This document shows, piece by piece, positions 1-5,876 of a stretch of 5,876 nt of DNA; the first letter of the stretch is position 1; the number at the start of each line of letters is the position of its first letter. The stretch covers positions 1 to 5,876 of the forward strand of contig JAILOA010000288.1 in assembly GCA_024691065.1 (NCBI GenBank). Direction: 5' to 3'. Under the pieces are notes generated by a model. It was not told the origin of the DNA, made no database searches, and saw only the letters and a program-made list of their open reading frames with translations. Made by a program: the position numbers and the translations under genes. Source of the DNA: Lachnospiraceae bacterium. GTDB lineage: Bacteria; Bacillota; Clostridia; Lachnospirales; Lachnospiraceae.

Positions 1-718
1 TATGCTTATCGAGACAAATCAGGCAGACGCGGTTATCTGTGTCGGAAGTGAATCTACATTGACCGAAACATTTATATCAGGTCTTGCCGCTGCTCATGCG
101 CTTTCTACCAACAATGATGATCCTAAGCATGCAAGTCGTCCTTTTGATGCTGCAAGAGACGGTTTCGTAATGGGCGAAGGCGGCGGAGCAATCATAATCG
201 AAAGTGAAGAAAATGCAAAGAAGAGAAATGCAACTATTCTTGCTGAGATTGCCGGCTATGCCAATTCGACTGACGGATATCATGCTACAAGCCCACATCC
301 TGAGGGAATCGGCGCGATCTTCTGTATGGAAGAAGCTATCAGGAAAGCCGGCATTTCAAAGGAAGAAGTTAAATATATTAATACTCACGGAACTTCAACA
401 CCTGTAGGAGATCCGATAGAAGCAAAGGCGATTGAAAAGGTATTCGGTGAGGCAGCTTATGACATCGCTGTTAATTCCACCAAAGGTGCAACCGGTCATA
501 TGATGGGTGCAGGAGGAATAACAGAGCTTATTACCTGTATAAAATGTATCGAAACCGGTATTATTCCGCCGACATTAAATCTTGAAAATCCGGATGAAAA
601 CTTACCTAAACTTAATTACGTACCTAATAAAACACAGCAAAAGAAGGTTGATATTGCAATGAGTAATTCCTTCGGCTTTGGAGGACAGAACTCAAGTATT
701 CTCGTTAAAAGGTATTAA
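1..718 (+). CDS. fabF: Beta-ketoacyl-ACP synthase II (FabF/KAS II type), 5' end cut off by the window
   Basis: Condensing enzyme of type II fatty acid synthesis: it joins malonyl-ACP to a growing acyl-ACP with loss of CO2, in the cytoplasm. Only the C-terminal part is present. Codons read from base 2 and the first in-window ATG is internal. Counting from that Met, the catalytic His of THGTSTP is residue 129, the Lys and His of STKGATGH are 161 and 166, and the gatekeeper Phe of GFGGQN is 226. All four sit at a constant offset of about 174 from E. coli FabF (His303, Lys335, His340, Phe400), so roughly 174 codons are missing and the catalytic Cys lies about a dozen codons upstream of the window. 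RPFDAARDGFVMGEG is also typical. Some family positions are divergent (MMGAGG where LLGAAG is usual), so a paralogue serving a special acyl pathway is possible. The stop is four bases before the sortase gene, suggesting one transcript. Confidence 0.93.
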   Translation, partial: MLIETNQADAVICVGSESTLTETFISGLAAAHALSTNNDDPKHASRPFDAARDGFVMGEGGGAIIIESEENAKKRNATILAEIAGYANSTDGYHATSPHPEGIGAIFCMEEAIRKAGISKEEVKYINTHGTSTPVGDPIEAKAIEKVFGEAAYDIAVNSTKGATGHMMGAGGITELITCIKCIETGIIPPTLNLENPDENLPKLNYVPNKTQQKKVDIAMSNSFGFGGQNSSILVKRY

Positions 719-722
719 TTAA

Positions 723-1532
723 ATGTCAGATAAAAAGAAGATAAGAATTTTAAATATCTTAATTATTATATTTGCAATTTTATTCATAGTCAGCGGTGCA
801 TTGCTTGCATTTACACTTATAAACTTAAAAAAAAGCAAGTCTTATTATAAGGAGACCGCTAAAAATTATGTTAAGATTGTTGAAACGAATGATGATTTGG
901 ATTTGGTTTCGATTGATTCCGATGCATCCGGTAAAGAGGCTGACCCTGCAATCTTAAAAAAATTTAAAGACAAGGCACCGATAAATGTTGATTTTAACGG
1001 TCTTAAGTCTGTAAATGAAGATATATGCGGGTGGATTTATTGTCCGGATACAATTATTAATTATCCGGTTGTTAAGGGTGACGATAATTCCTATTATCTT
1101 CATCGGATGCTTGATAACAGTGTAAGCTATCCCGGTTCTATCTTTATGGATTGTAAGGGTAAGACTGATTTTAGTGATAAAAATACAGTTATTTACGGAC
1201 ATAATATGAAAAATTCGACTATGTTCGGAACCCTTATCGGATACAAAAATCAGGATTATTATAAGGAACATCCGGTTATTTATTATCTGACACCGGATAA
1301 AAATTACAGATTTGATATATTTGCGGCCTTTGTAACAAGGGTAGGAAGTATTTCTTATCAATGTAACGAAGAGAATTTTTCAAATCTTCTTACTCAGGCT
1401 TATGAGACAAGTGATATTCATACAATTATAGATAAAAATGATATTCAAAATATCGTTACATTATCCACATGTGCCTATGATTTTACGGATGCAAGATATG
1501 TTGTACAGGCTAATGTGGTGGAAATTGAGTAA
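723..1532 (+). CDS. srtB: Class B sortase (membrane-anchored cysteine transpeptidase)
   Basis: Sortases cut a sorting signal near the C-terminus of secreted proteins and join them to the cell wall or to each other, outside the membrane. This 269-residue protein has a Lys-rich start and one hydrophobic segment at about residues 8-33 (an uncleaved N-terminal anchor), then a linker and the sortase domain from about residue 85. Class B hallmarks are NEDICGWIYCPDTIINYPVV (98-117), catalytic His160 in IYGHNMK, Cys250 in TLSTC and Arg258 in DARYVV. The length fits the family. The ATG at 723 lies four bases after the fabF stop; the purine run AAAAGG at 707-712 inside the fabF end can serve as ribosome site, so the two genes are probably co-transcribed and perhaps translationally coupled. 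No protein with a sorting signal is encoded here, so the substrate is unknown. Cys102, 107, 144 and 214 are additional cysteines on the outer side of the membrane. Confidence 0.93.
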   Translation: MSDKKKIRILNILIIIFAILFIVSGALLAFTLINLKKSKSYYKETAKNYVKIVETNDDLDLVSIDSDASGKEADPAILKKFKDKAPINVDFNGLKSVNEDICGWIYCPDTIINYPVVKGDDNSYYLHRMLDNSVSYPGSIFMDCKGKTDFSDKNTVIYGHNMKNSTMFGTLIGYKNQDYYKEHPVIYYLTPDKNYRFDIFAAFVTRVGSISYQCNEENFSNLLTQAYETSDIHTIIDKNDIQNIVTLSTCAYDFTDARYVVQANVVEIE

Positions 1533-1533
1533 G

Positions 1534-1562
1534 TAGCAGCACTTTGTGCTGCTATATTTTTT
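1534..1562 (+). terminator. Intrinsic terminator after the sortase gene
   Basis: A perfect 9-bp stem, TAGCAGCAC (1534-1542) with GTGCTGCTA (1546-1554), closes a 3-base TTT loop. It is followed by the T-rich stretch TATTTTTT (1555-1562). It begins two bases after the sortase stop codon and should end the fabF-sortase transcript. Confidence 0.9.
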
Positions 1563-1698
1563 ATAGAGACTGTATTTTTGAAATAGATATAAAGGGTTGA
1601 GTAATTACTGTGATAGTTATTTTTTATCAGGTAGTTATATTTTTATTTTTTGCTTTAAAAGTTAGATATAACATACTATTTAGGAATAAATAAATAGG
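1563..1698. other. AT-rich intergenic DNA with no recognised gene
   Basis: Between the terminator and the lipoprotein promoter I see no ORF with coding character and no RNA gene. It holds only a 10-bp palindrome AGTAATTACT (1600-1609) and some T-rich low-complexity sequence near 1617-1650. Neither is distinctive enough to call an operator. Confidence 0.6.
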
Positions 1699-1727
1699 TT
1701 GACAATTCTATTGTTTTCTAAGATAAT
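1699..1727 (+). promoter_or_regulatory. Near-consensus sigma-A promoter of the lipoprotein gene
   Basis: TTGACA at 1699-1704 is a perfect -35 box. A 17-bp spacer separates it from GATAAT at 1722-1727, a five-of-six -10 box. Transcription should begin near 1734, giving a leader of about 35 bases. A strong Shine-Dalgarno site, GGGAGG at 1758-1763, lies five bases before the ATG at 1769. This predicts strong, probably constitutive, expression of the lipoprotein as a separate unit. Confidence 0.87.
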
Positions 1728-1768
1728 TATAAAGATTGTTTACTATGCAATAAAATTGGGAGGTTTTT

Positions 1769-2455
1769 ATGAGAAAAATTATATATTCCATCGCTGTTAC
1801 AGCGATTTGTGTCGGTATGCTTACAGGTTGCGGACCTGAAAAAGATACTAATCAGGAAGCAAATGCAGTAAAGGAAGTTACTATTCAAACCACATCACCG
1901 GAAGAATTACATCAGCAGGAAAATGCCCAGTTTCTGGTAGCGGAATTAGAAAGAGCCAAAATGGTATATGATGATTATTATGATGTTGTGGATAAAAACG
2001 GTAAAGAAAAGCATAAGGAAGCTTTTTTGAATTATGAATCCGAGCTTAGCGCTATCAATGATAATATATTTGCCGAGCCTTGTACAGACGAGAGATACGA
2101 CGAAATCAAAGGTGATATCGAGAATCTTCGTGTTCAGATAGAAGAGACAGGAAGTAAAGCCTTGAAGAACGTATCCAAGGATAATCAAGAGAAGATTAAA
2201 AATAAATATGAAATAAAGACATTGAAAGAAAAATGCAAAAATATAAAGAAGAAGTATGAAGAATACCTTGAAAAGGTTAATAAAAAAGGAAATGAATCAC
2301 AGAAGGCAGCATTTAAAGGCTTTAGCTCGGTATTAGACGGTTACAGTGATCAGCTCGATTCCGATGAGGAATTAACACTCGATAGCAGAATGGGAATTTC
2401 GGATGGACTTGATACATTAAAGGACAGTATGGAATCTATATTTGAAGCTTTATAA
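1769..2455 (+). CDS. Secreted lipoprotein of unknown function with a duplicated helical module
   Basis: I do not recognise a named family. The first 21 residues form a lipoprotein signal peptide: MRKK-like basic start, hydrophobic stretch, and lipobox LTGC (18-21), so Cys21 should be lipidated and the protein held on the outer face of the membrane. After a Gln/Thr/Glu-rich linker (22-50) the rest is charged, helical and coiled-coil-like, with no recognisable catalytic motif. Residues about 63-132 and 159-228 look like two copies of one module: KNGKEKHKEAF (76-86) aligns with KKGNESQKAAF (172-182) at an offset of 96, with a YDDYYDVV/YEEYLEKV segment before and an Ile/Leu pattern ending in Ala-Leu after. 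The two copies have diverged. It has its own promoter and strong ribosome site, so it is probably independent of the sortase and suf units. It has no LPXTG-like signal and is not an obvious sortase substrate. Three cysteines remain besides Cys21 and signal-peptide Cys14 is removed: Cys105 and Cys156 are in the mature part. Confidence 0.82.
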   Translation: MRKIIYSIAVTAICVGMLTGCGPEKDTNQEANAVKEVTIQTTSPEELHQQENAQFLVAELERAKMVYDDYYDVVDKNGKEKHKEAFLNYESELSAINDNIFAEPCTDERYDEIKGDIENLRVQIEETGSKALKNVSKDNQEKIKNKYEIKTLKEKCKNIKKKYEEYLEKVNKKGNESQKAAFKGFSSVLDGYSDQLDSDEELTLDSRMGISDGLDTLKDSMESIFEAL

Positions 2456-2529
2456 TTTTTACATTTAGAAAAGTTATAAGAATTAAATATTTCAATGTGC
2501 TTTGTAAAACAGTATATTGATTTGCAAAA

Positions 2530-2585
2530 TATCGGATGAAATTTATGAAAATATGTATATTTTATCGGAAATAATAGAATATAAT
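2530..2585 (+). promoter_or_regulatory. Probable suf operon promoter with candidate operator sequences
   Basis: TATAAT at 2580-2585 is a perfect -10 box, placing the start of transcription near 2592, 28 bases before sufC. The -35 position 17 bp upstream (ATATTT, 2557-2562) is poor, which would suit a regulated promoter. Overlapping it is a palindrome, AAAATAT-GT-ATATTTT (2548-2563). The heptamer TATCGGA occurs at 2530-2536 and 2563-2569, 33 bp apart, the second copy lying between the -35 and -10 boxes. In Firmicutes, suf operons are often controlled by an Rrf2-family (IscR-like) regulator. Whether these sequences are its site is inference. Confidence 0.55.
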
Positions 2586-2619
2586 CTGTGAAATAATAAC
2601 AGAAAAGAGGACTTAAAAA

Positions 2620-3366
2620 GTGGATAATAATTTGTTAGAAGTTAAGGATTTACATGTAAATGTAGAAGACAAGGATATTTTAAAGGGAGTTGATCTTAGC
2701 CTTAAGCCGGGTGAGATACATGTAATCATGGGACCAAACGGTGCAGGTAAGTCAACACTCGGATATTCCATTATGGGAAATCCAAAATATAATTTGTCCA
2801 AGGGGCAGATATTTTTCGATGGCGAGGACATTACCGATGAGGATACAGATAAGAAGGCAAAGAAGGGAATATTTTTATCTTTTCAGAATCCTATAGAGGT
2901 TCCGGGAATTACTCTTGGTAATTTCATTAGAAATGCCCTTGAGCAGCAGACAGAAAAGAAAATTCGTCTTTGGGATTTTAAGAAGCAGATGAAGGGTGCT
3001 CTTGAAGTTCTCAATATGGATATGAGTTATGCAGAAAGAGATTTAAATGTAGGCTTTTCCGGTGGTGAGAAGAAGAAGGCTGAGATTTTACAGCTTCTTA
3101 TGTTAAAGCCAAAGCTCGCTATTCTGGATGAAACAGATTCCGGTCTGGATGTAGATGCCGTAAGAACTGTTTCAATCGGAATTGAAGAGTATGTAAAGAA
3201 TATCGGTGGCTCACTTCTTATTATTACTCACAGCACCAAGATTTTAGAGGCTCTTAAGGTTGATAAGGTGCATGTGCTTGTGGATGGTAGAATAGTTAAA
3301 ACCGGAGATGCTGATTTAGTTGATTATATTAATGAAAATGGTTTCTCTTTTGTAACCGAAAATTAA
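2620..3366 (+). CDS. sufC: SufC, ABC-type ATPase of the SufBC2D Fe-S cluster scaffold
   Basis: SufC hydrolyses ATP in the cytoplasm and, as a dimer bound to SufB and SufD, drives the shape change that exposes the cluster-building site. The 248-residue length is normal. Motifs in order: Walker A GPNGAGKST (38-46), Q-loop Gln89 in SFQNPIEVPG, ABC signature FSGGEKKKAE (146-155), Walker B LAILDE ending at Asp170-Glu171, D-loop SGLD (174-177) and H-loop His204 in IITHSTKIL. SFQNPIEVPG, the SGGEKKKAE signature and DETDSGLD are the usual SufC forms and set it apart from transport ATPases; there is no membrane partner nearby. The start is GTG at 2620: AGAGGA (2606-2611) lies eight bases upstream and the next in-frame Met is in the nucleotide-binding core (residue 37), so an ATG start is excluded. 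It is the first gene of the suf operon. Confidence 0.97.
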   Translation: MDNNLLEVKDLHVNVEDKDILKGVDLSLKPGEIHVIMGPNGAGKSTLGYSIMGNPKYNLSKGQIFFDGEDITDEDTDKKAKKGIFLSFQNPIEVPGITLGNFIRNALEQQTEKKIRLWDFKKQMKGALEVLNMDMSYAERDLNVGFSGGEKKKAEILQLLMLKPKLAILDETDSGLDVDAVRTVSIGIEEYVKNIGGSLLIITHSTKILEALKVDKVHVLVDGRIVKTGDADLVDYINENGFSFVTEN

Positions 3367-3403
3367 TTTTGGTTTATATATTTTAGATATTGATATTTTA
3401 TTC

Positions 3404-3543
3404 ATGAGATGAAGATATAAGGGTAAGTAAATATTTACCGGTTATATTTTATATATGAGATGAAGGTATATGGGTAAGTAAATATTTACCGGTTATTATA
3501 TATGAAATGAAGGTTTATGGGTAAGTAAATATTTACCGGTTAT
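3404..3543. repeat. Three tandem palindrome-bearing repeats between sufC and sufB
   Basis: Three copies start at 3404, 3455 and 3502, at spacings of 51 and 47 bp. Each has a 17-bp variable arm (ATGAGATGAAGATATAA, ATGAGATGAAGGTATAT, ATGAAATGAAGGTTTAT) followed by a 25-bp core that is identical in all three (3421-3445, 3472-3496, 3519-3543). The core starts with GGGTAAGTAA and ends with TTTACCGGTTAT. It contains the perfect palindrome GTAAATATTTAC (3427-3438, 3478-3489, 3525-3536). As + strand RNA, GGUAAG can pair with UUUACC over the loop UAAAUA, six pairs including one G-U. AT-rich spacers of 9 and 5 bp separate the copies. A degenerate trace of the spacer (3391-3403) also precedes copy 1. 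The array fills most of the 215-bp gap (3367-3581), which has no coding ORF of note. Confidence 0.95.
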
Positions 3544-3569
3544 ATTTCATAAAACAAAAGAGATGATAC

Positions 3570-3575
3570 AAGAGG
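3570..3575 (+). promoter_or_regulatory. Shine-Dalgarno site of sufB
   Basis: AAGAGG six bases before the ATG at 3582 is a good ribosome site. It shows that sufB is translated independently of sufC, despite belonging to the same operon by gene order. It lies 26 bases after the last repeat core, so repeat hairpins would not directly hide it. Confidence 0.8.
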
Positions 3576-3581
3576 TTTAAG

Positions 3582-4994
3582 ATGGCAAAGGATAAGACAA
3601 TTGTTGAGGACGTAAACAGAAGTATGTATGACTTCCGTAATGAAGACAAGGATGCATACAGATTTGAAGAAGGCCTCACACATGATATAGTAGAGCAGCT
3701 TTCAAAGGAAAAAAATGATCCGGAATGGATGAGGGAGTTCAGACATAAATCTCTCGATTTATTTAATGAAATTCAAATGCCTGACTGGGGCCCGTCCATT
3801 GACGGACTTGATATGGATAATATCGTTACCTATGTTCGTCCTAAGGATTCAAAGATGAGTGCTACCTGGGAAGAGGTGCCGGATGAGATAAAAGACACCT
3901 TTGAAAGACTCGGTATTCCGCAGGCTGAGCGTGAGGGACTTGCCGGAGTAGGCGCCCAGTATGACTCTGAGCTTGTTTATCACAATGTTAAGAAAGAAGT
4001 AGCTGACCAGGGTGTTGTTTATTCCGATTTGGAGAGCGCACTTTGGGGTGAGCATGCCGATTTAATAAAAGATCATTTTATGAAGCTCATAACTCCTAAT
4101 GATCATAAGTTTGCAGCGCTTCATGGAGCTGTCTGGTCGGGAGGCTCGTTTGTATATGTACCGCCGGGAGTTACTGTTGAGATTCCGTTACAGTCATATT
4201 TCAGACTAAATGCACCGGGAGCGGGACAGTTTGAGCATACATTAATCATAGTTGATAAGGGTGCCAATCTTCACTTTATAGAAGGTTGTTCGGCACCGAA
4301 ATATAATATTGCAAATCTTCATGCAGGAGCTGTTGAGCTCTTTGTCGGCGAGGGTGCAAAGCTTAGATATTCCACAATTGAGAACTGGTCTAAGAATATG
4401 TACAATCTTAATACCAAGAGAGCAAAGGTAGAGAAGGATGGTAGAATTGAATGGGTTTCAGGTTCATTCGGTTCACATGTATCCTATCTTTATCCGGAGA
4501 GCAGACTTGTCGGAGAGAATTCAACGTCTGAATTTACGGGCGTTACATTTGCAGGTAAGGGGCAAAATCTTGACACGGGCTGTAAGGTATTCCAGTCTGC
4601 GCCTAATACATCGTCCTTTATTAATACCCGTTCCATTTCAAAGGATGGTGGTATAAGTACATTCAGAAGCAGCGTTGTCATTACTGCAAATGCAAAGAAT
4701 TCCAAGAGTGCGGTTAATTGTGAATCGCTGATGGTGGATGATATTTCAAGGTCTGATACAATTCCTGCAATGGATATAAGAACTCCTTATGCAGATGTGG
4801 GACATGAAGCTAAGATTGGACGAATCAGTGATGATGCCGTATTTTACCTGATGAGCCGCGGTCTTTCGGAGGAAGAGGCAAAGGCACTCATAGTCAGTGG
4901 TTTTGCTGACAATGTATCCAAAGAGCTTCCGCTTGAATACGCAGTTGAAATGAATAATCTTATAAGACTCGAAATGAAGGGTTCAATTGGGTGA
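3582..4994 (+). CDS. sufB: SufB, Fe-S cluster assembly scaffold subunit
   Basis: SufB is the scaffold subunit that receives sulfur and, with SufD and two SufC, assembles a nascent Fe-S cluster in the cytoplasm. The 470 residues match the usual family length. An N-terminal helical region (about 1-115, with MPDWGPSIDGLD) is followed by the beta-helix core and a C-terminal helical region ending LEYAVEMNNLIRLEMKGSIG (451-470), the typical SufB tail. Core motifs: YHNVKKE (133-139), WSGGSFVYVPPGV (185-197), FIEGCSAPKY (232-241), NCESLMVDD (379-387) and GHEAKIGRISDDAVFYLMSRG (407-427). Cys380 matches E. coli Cys405, the proposed cluster site at the SufB-SufD interface; Cys236 matches E. coli Cys254, linked with sulfur uptake. 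Gly407 stands where E. coli has the first Glu of EHE, but GHEA is also usual in actinobacterial SufB, so this is not a defect. ATG with AAGAGG six bases upstream fixes the start. sufD follows after four bases. Confidence 0.97.
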   Translation: MAKDKTIVEDVNRSMYDFRNEDKDAYRFEEGLTHDIVEQLSKEKNDPEWMREFRHKSLDLFNEIQMPDWGPSIDGLDMDNIVTYVRPKDSKMSATWEEVPDEIKDTFERLGIPQAEREGLAGVGAQYDSELVYHNVKKEVADQGVVYSDLESALWGEHADLIKDHFMKLITPNDHKFAALHGAVWSGGSFVYVPPGVTVEIPLQSYFRLNAPGAGQFEHTLIIVDKGANLHFIEGCSAPKYNIANLHAGAVELFVGEGAKLRYSTIENWSKNMYNLNTKRAKVEKDGRIEWVSGSFGSHVSYLYPESRLVGENSTSEFTGVTFAGKGQNLDTGCKVFQSAPNTSSFINTRSISKDGGISTFRSSVVITANAKNSKSAVNCESLMVDDISRSDTIPAMDIRTPYADVGHEAKIGRISDDAVFYLMSRGLSEEEAKALIVSGFADNVSKELPLEYAVEMNNLIRLEMKGSIG

Positions 4995-4998
4995 TGCA

Positions 4999-5876
4999 AT
5001 GTTAAAAGAAATGAAAATAAACAGTTTGCCGGCTCCAACCTGGAACTGGCTTAGATTAAATTATGTAAATGTAACTATGCCTGAGGAGGCAGATGATTTT
5101 CTTACATCCACTGAAGAAGCCGATGGAGTGGAAATTATGAGATTCACGGTCGGAGATAAGGACTACGTTTCAAACAGGGAGGTAGCCGTTGAAGACGGGA
5201 AGAATGCTACATTTATAATGAATTATACCTCTGAGAATCAGGTATCTGCCGGGATTTTTAATAAAGCTTCGGATGCGAAAGAAGCTAAGGTAAATGCTTC
5301 CGATGACGGCAGGCAGGAGGATATTTATAAAAAAGGTGCTGTGACAAAGATAAATGCTACAGGCAATATAACATTTAATGTCGGTAAGGGGGCTACGCTT
5401 TCACTCGTGCAGGTGTTTATGGTATCCAATGATGCTAATCTTGCAAACAATGTTGTGATTAATGCCGATGACAAGGCGAAGGTTAAGGTTATCCAGCTTT
5501 TCCTCGGAGGGAGAAAAACATTCAGCGAGCTTGTTATAAATCTTAATAATAAGGCGGATGCTGATGTTAAGAATGCTTATTATGTACAGGATAAGAATTT
5601 ACTCGATATTAATTATGTGGCAAATCATATCGGAAAGAAGAGCACTTCAAATATGGAAATCAAGGGCGTTTTAAGAGATAATGCCGAGAAGATTTTCCGC
5701 GGTACCATTGATTTAAGAAATCAGGGTAAGGGTGCCGAGGGCAAGGAGCATGAAGATGTTCTTATGCTTGATCCGGGTGTTATAAATAAGACGATTCCGC
5801 TTATTTTATGTACCGAAGAGGATGTGTTCGGAAGTCACGGTGCGACAATCGGCCGCCTGGATGAGGAGCTTATGTT
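4999..5876 (+). CDS. sufD: SufD, Fe-S cluster assembly scaffold subunit, 3' end cut off by the window
   Basis: SufD pairs with SufB through their beta-helix cores to form the scaffold bound by two SufC. I translated this frame by hand: it stays open for 292 codons to the window edge. It opens MLKEMKINSLPAPTWNWLRL, a normal SufD start, and reaches the family hallmark CTEEDVFGSHGATIGRLDEE (272-290) just before the edge. His280 in that motif matches E. coli His360, implicated in cluster assembly opposite the SufB cysteine. Since the C-terminal helical part should add some 70 residues, the full protein is probably about 360 residues, shorter than E. coli SufD (423) mainly through a reduced N-terminal region. 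ATG at 4999 lies four bases after the sufB stop; GGGTG (4989-4993), overlapping that stop, is the only weak ribosome site, so translation is probably coupled to sufB. An alternative ATG at 5011 lacks a better site. sufS and sufU would be expected downstream. Confidence 0.95.
   Translation, partial: MLKEMKINSLPAPTWNWLRLNYVNVTMPEEADDFLTSTEEADGVEIMRFTVGDKDYVSNREVAVEDGKNATFIMNYTSENQVSAGIFNKASDAKEAKVNASDDGRQEDIYKKGAVTKINATGNITFNVGKGATLSLVQVFMVSNDANLANNVVINADDKAKVKVIQLFLGGRKTFSELVINLNNKADADVKNAYYVQDKNLLDINYVANHIGKKSTSNMEIKGVLRDNAEKIFRGTIDLRNQGKGAEGKEHEDVLMLDPGVINKTIPLILCTEEDVFGSHGATIGRLDEELM

Noticed and set aside
954..1361. 135-residue reverse-strand ORF inside the sortase gene
   Set aside because: It lies antisense to a gene with clear catalytic motifs, is rich in Ile/Asn/Lys as a shadow of AT-rich codons, and shows no recognisable domain.
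2451..2478. Terminator after the lipoprotein gene
   Set aside because: TATAATTTTT and AAAAGTTATA pair with a mismatch and almost no G-C, and no T-run follows. It is too weak to call.
2517..2546. Alternative suf promoter using TTGATT at 2517-2522
   Set aside because: No acceptable -10 box lies 16-18 bp downstream (AATTTA or ATTTAT only), while TATAAT at 2580 is perfect and close to sufC.
3404..3530. Short ORFs in the repeats (for example ATG-AAG-GTA-TAT-GGG-TAA) as leader peptides
   Set aside because: The reading frame differs between copies: copy 1 stops after three codons, and the others encode five codons with no run of regulatory codons.
3404..3543. Three repeats as a short CRISPR array
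   Set aside because: Spacers would be only about 22-26 bp around a 25-bp core and are themselves related in sequence (the arms are near-identical), so they are not unique spacers. No cas gene is near.
4800..4806. Gly in place of Glu in the EHE motif of SufB as a possible loss of function
   Set aside because: GHEA is the usual form in actinobacterial SufB, and the following His-Glu and the key Cys380 are intact.

Overview
The window looks like chromosomal DNA of a low-GC anaerobic Firmicute, most likely a Clostridia member of the Lachnospiraceae type. The reasons are AT-rich intergenic DNA, purine-rich Shine-Dalgarno sites, a sigma-A promoter of textbook form, a class B sortase, and a SUF operon that begins with sufC and runs C-B-D. 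The genus call is inference; no rRNA or other marker is present. All genes lie on the + strand.

Layout: (1) 1-718 is the 3' part of a fabF-type beta-ketoacyl-ACP synthase gene. (2) 723-1532, four bases later, is a complete class B sortase, closed by a strong intrinsic terminator at 1534-1562. (3) 1699-1727 is a near-consensus promoter driving a stand-alone lipoprotein gene (1769-2455) of unknown function, whose mature part seems to be built from two copies of one helical module. (4) From a -10 box at 2580-2585 starts an iron-sulfur cluster assembly operon: sufC (2620-3366, GTG start), a 215-bp gap, sufB (3582-4994), and sufD (4999 to beyond the window end). sufD has no in-window stop but is fully open for 292 codons.

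SufB, SufC and SufD form the SufBC2D scaffold, on which Fe-S clusters are built using SufC ATP hydrolysis. All key residues visible here are intact: SufC Walker A, signature, Walker B and H-loop; the SufB cysteine equivalent to E. coli Cys405; the SufD histidine equivalent to E. coli His360.

The least ordinary part of the window is the sufC-sufB gap. It carries three tandem copies (spaced 51 and 47 bp) of a 42-bp element whose 25-bp core is identical in all copies. The core contains a 12-bp perfect palindrome and can fold as a short RNA hairpin. Such an array inside a housekeeping operon, exactly between the subunit needed in two copies and the one needed in one, may be a regulatory or mRNA-processing element. 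I find no CRISPR array, tRNA, rRNA, insertion sequence or defence system.
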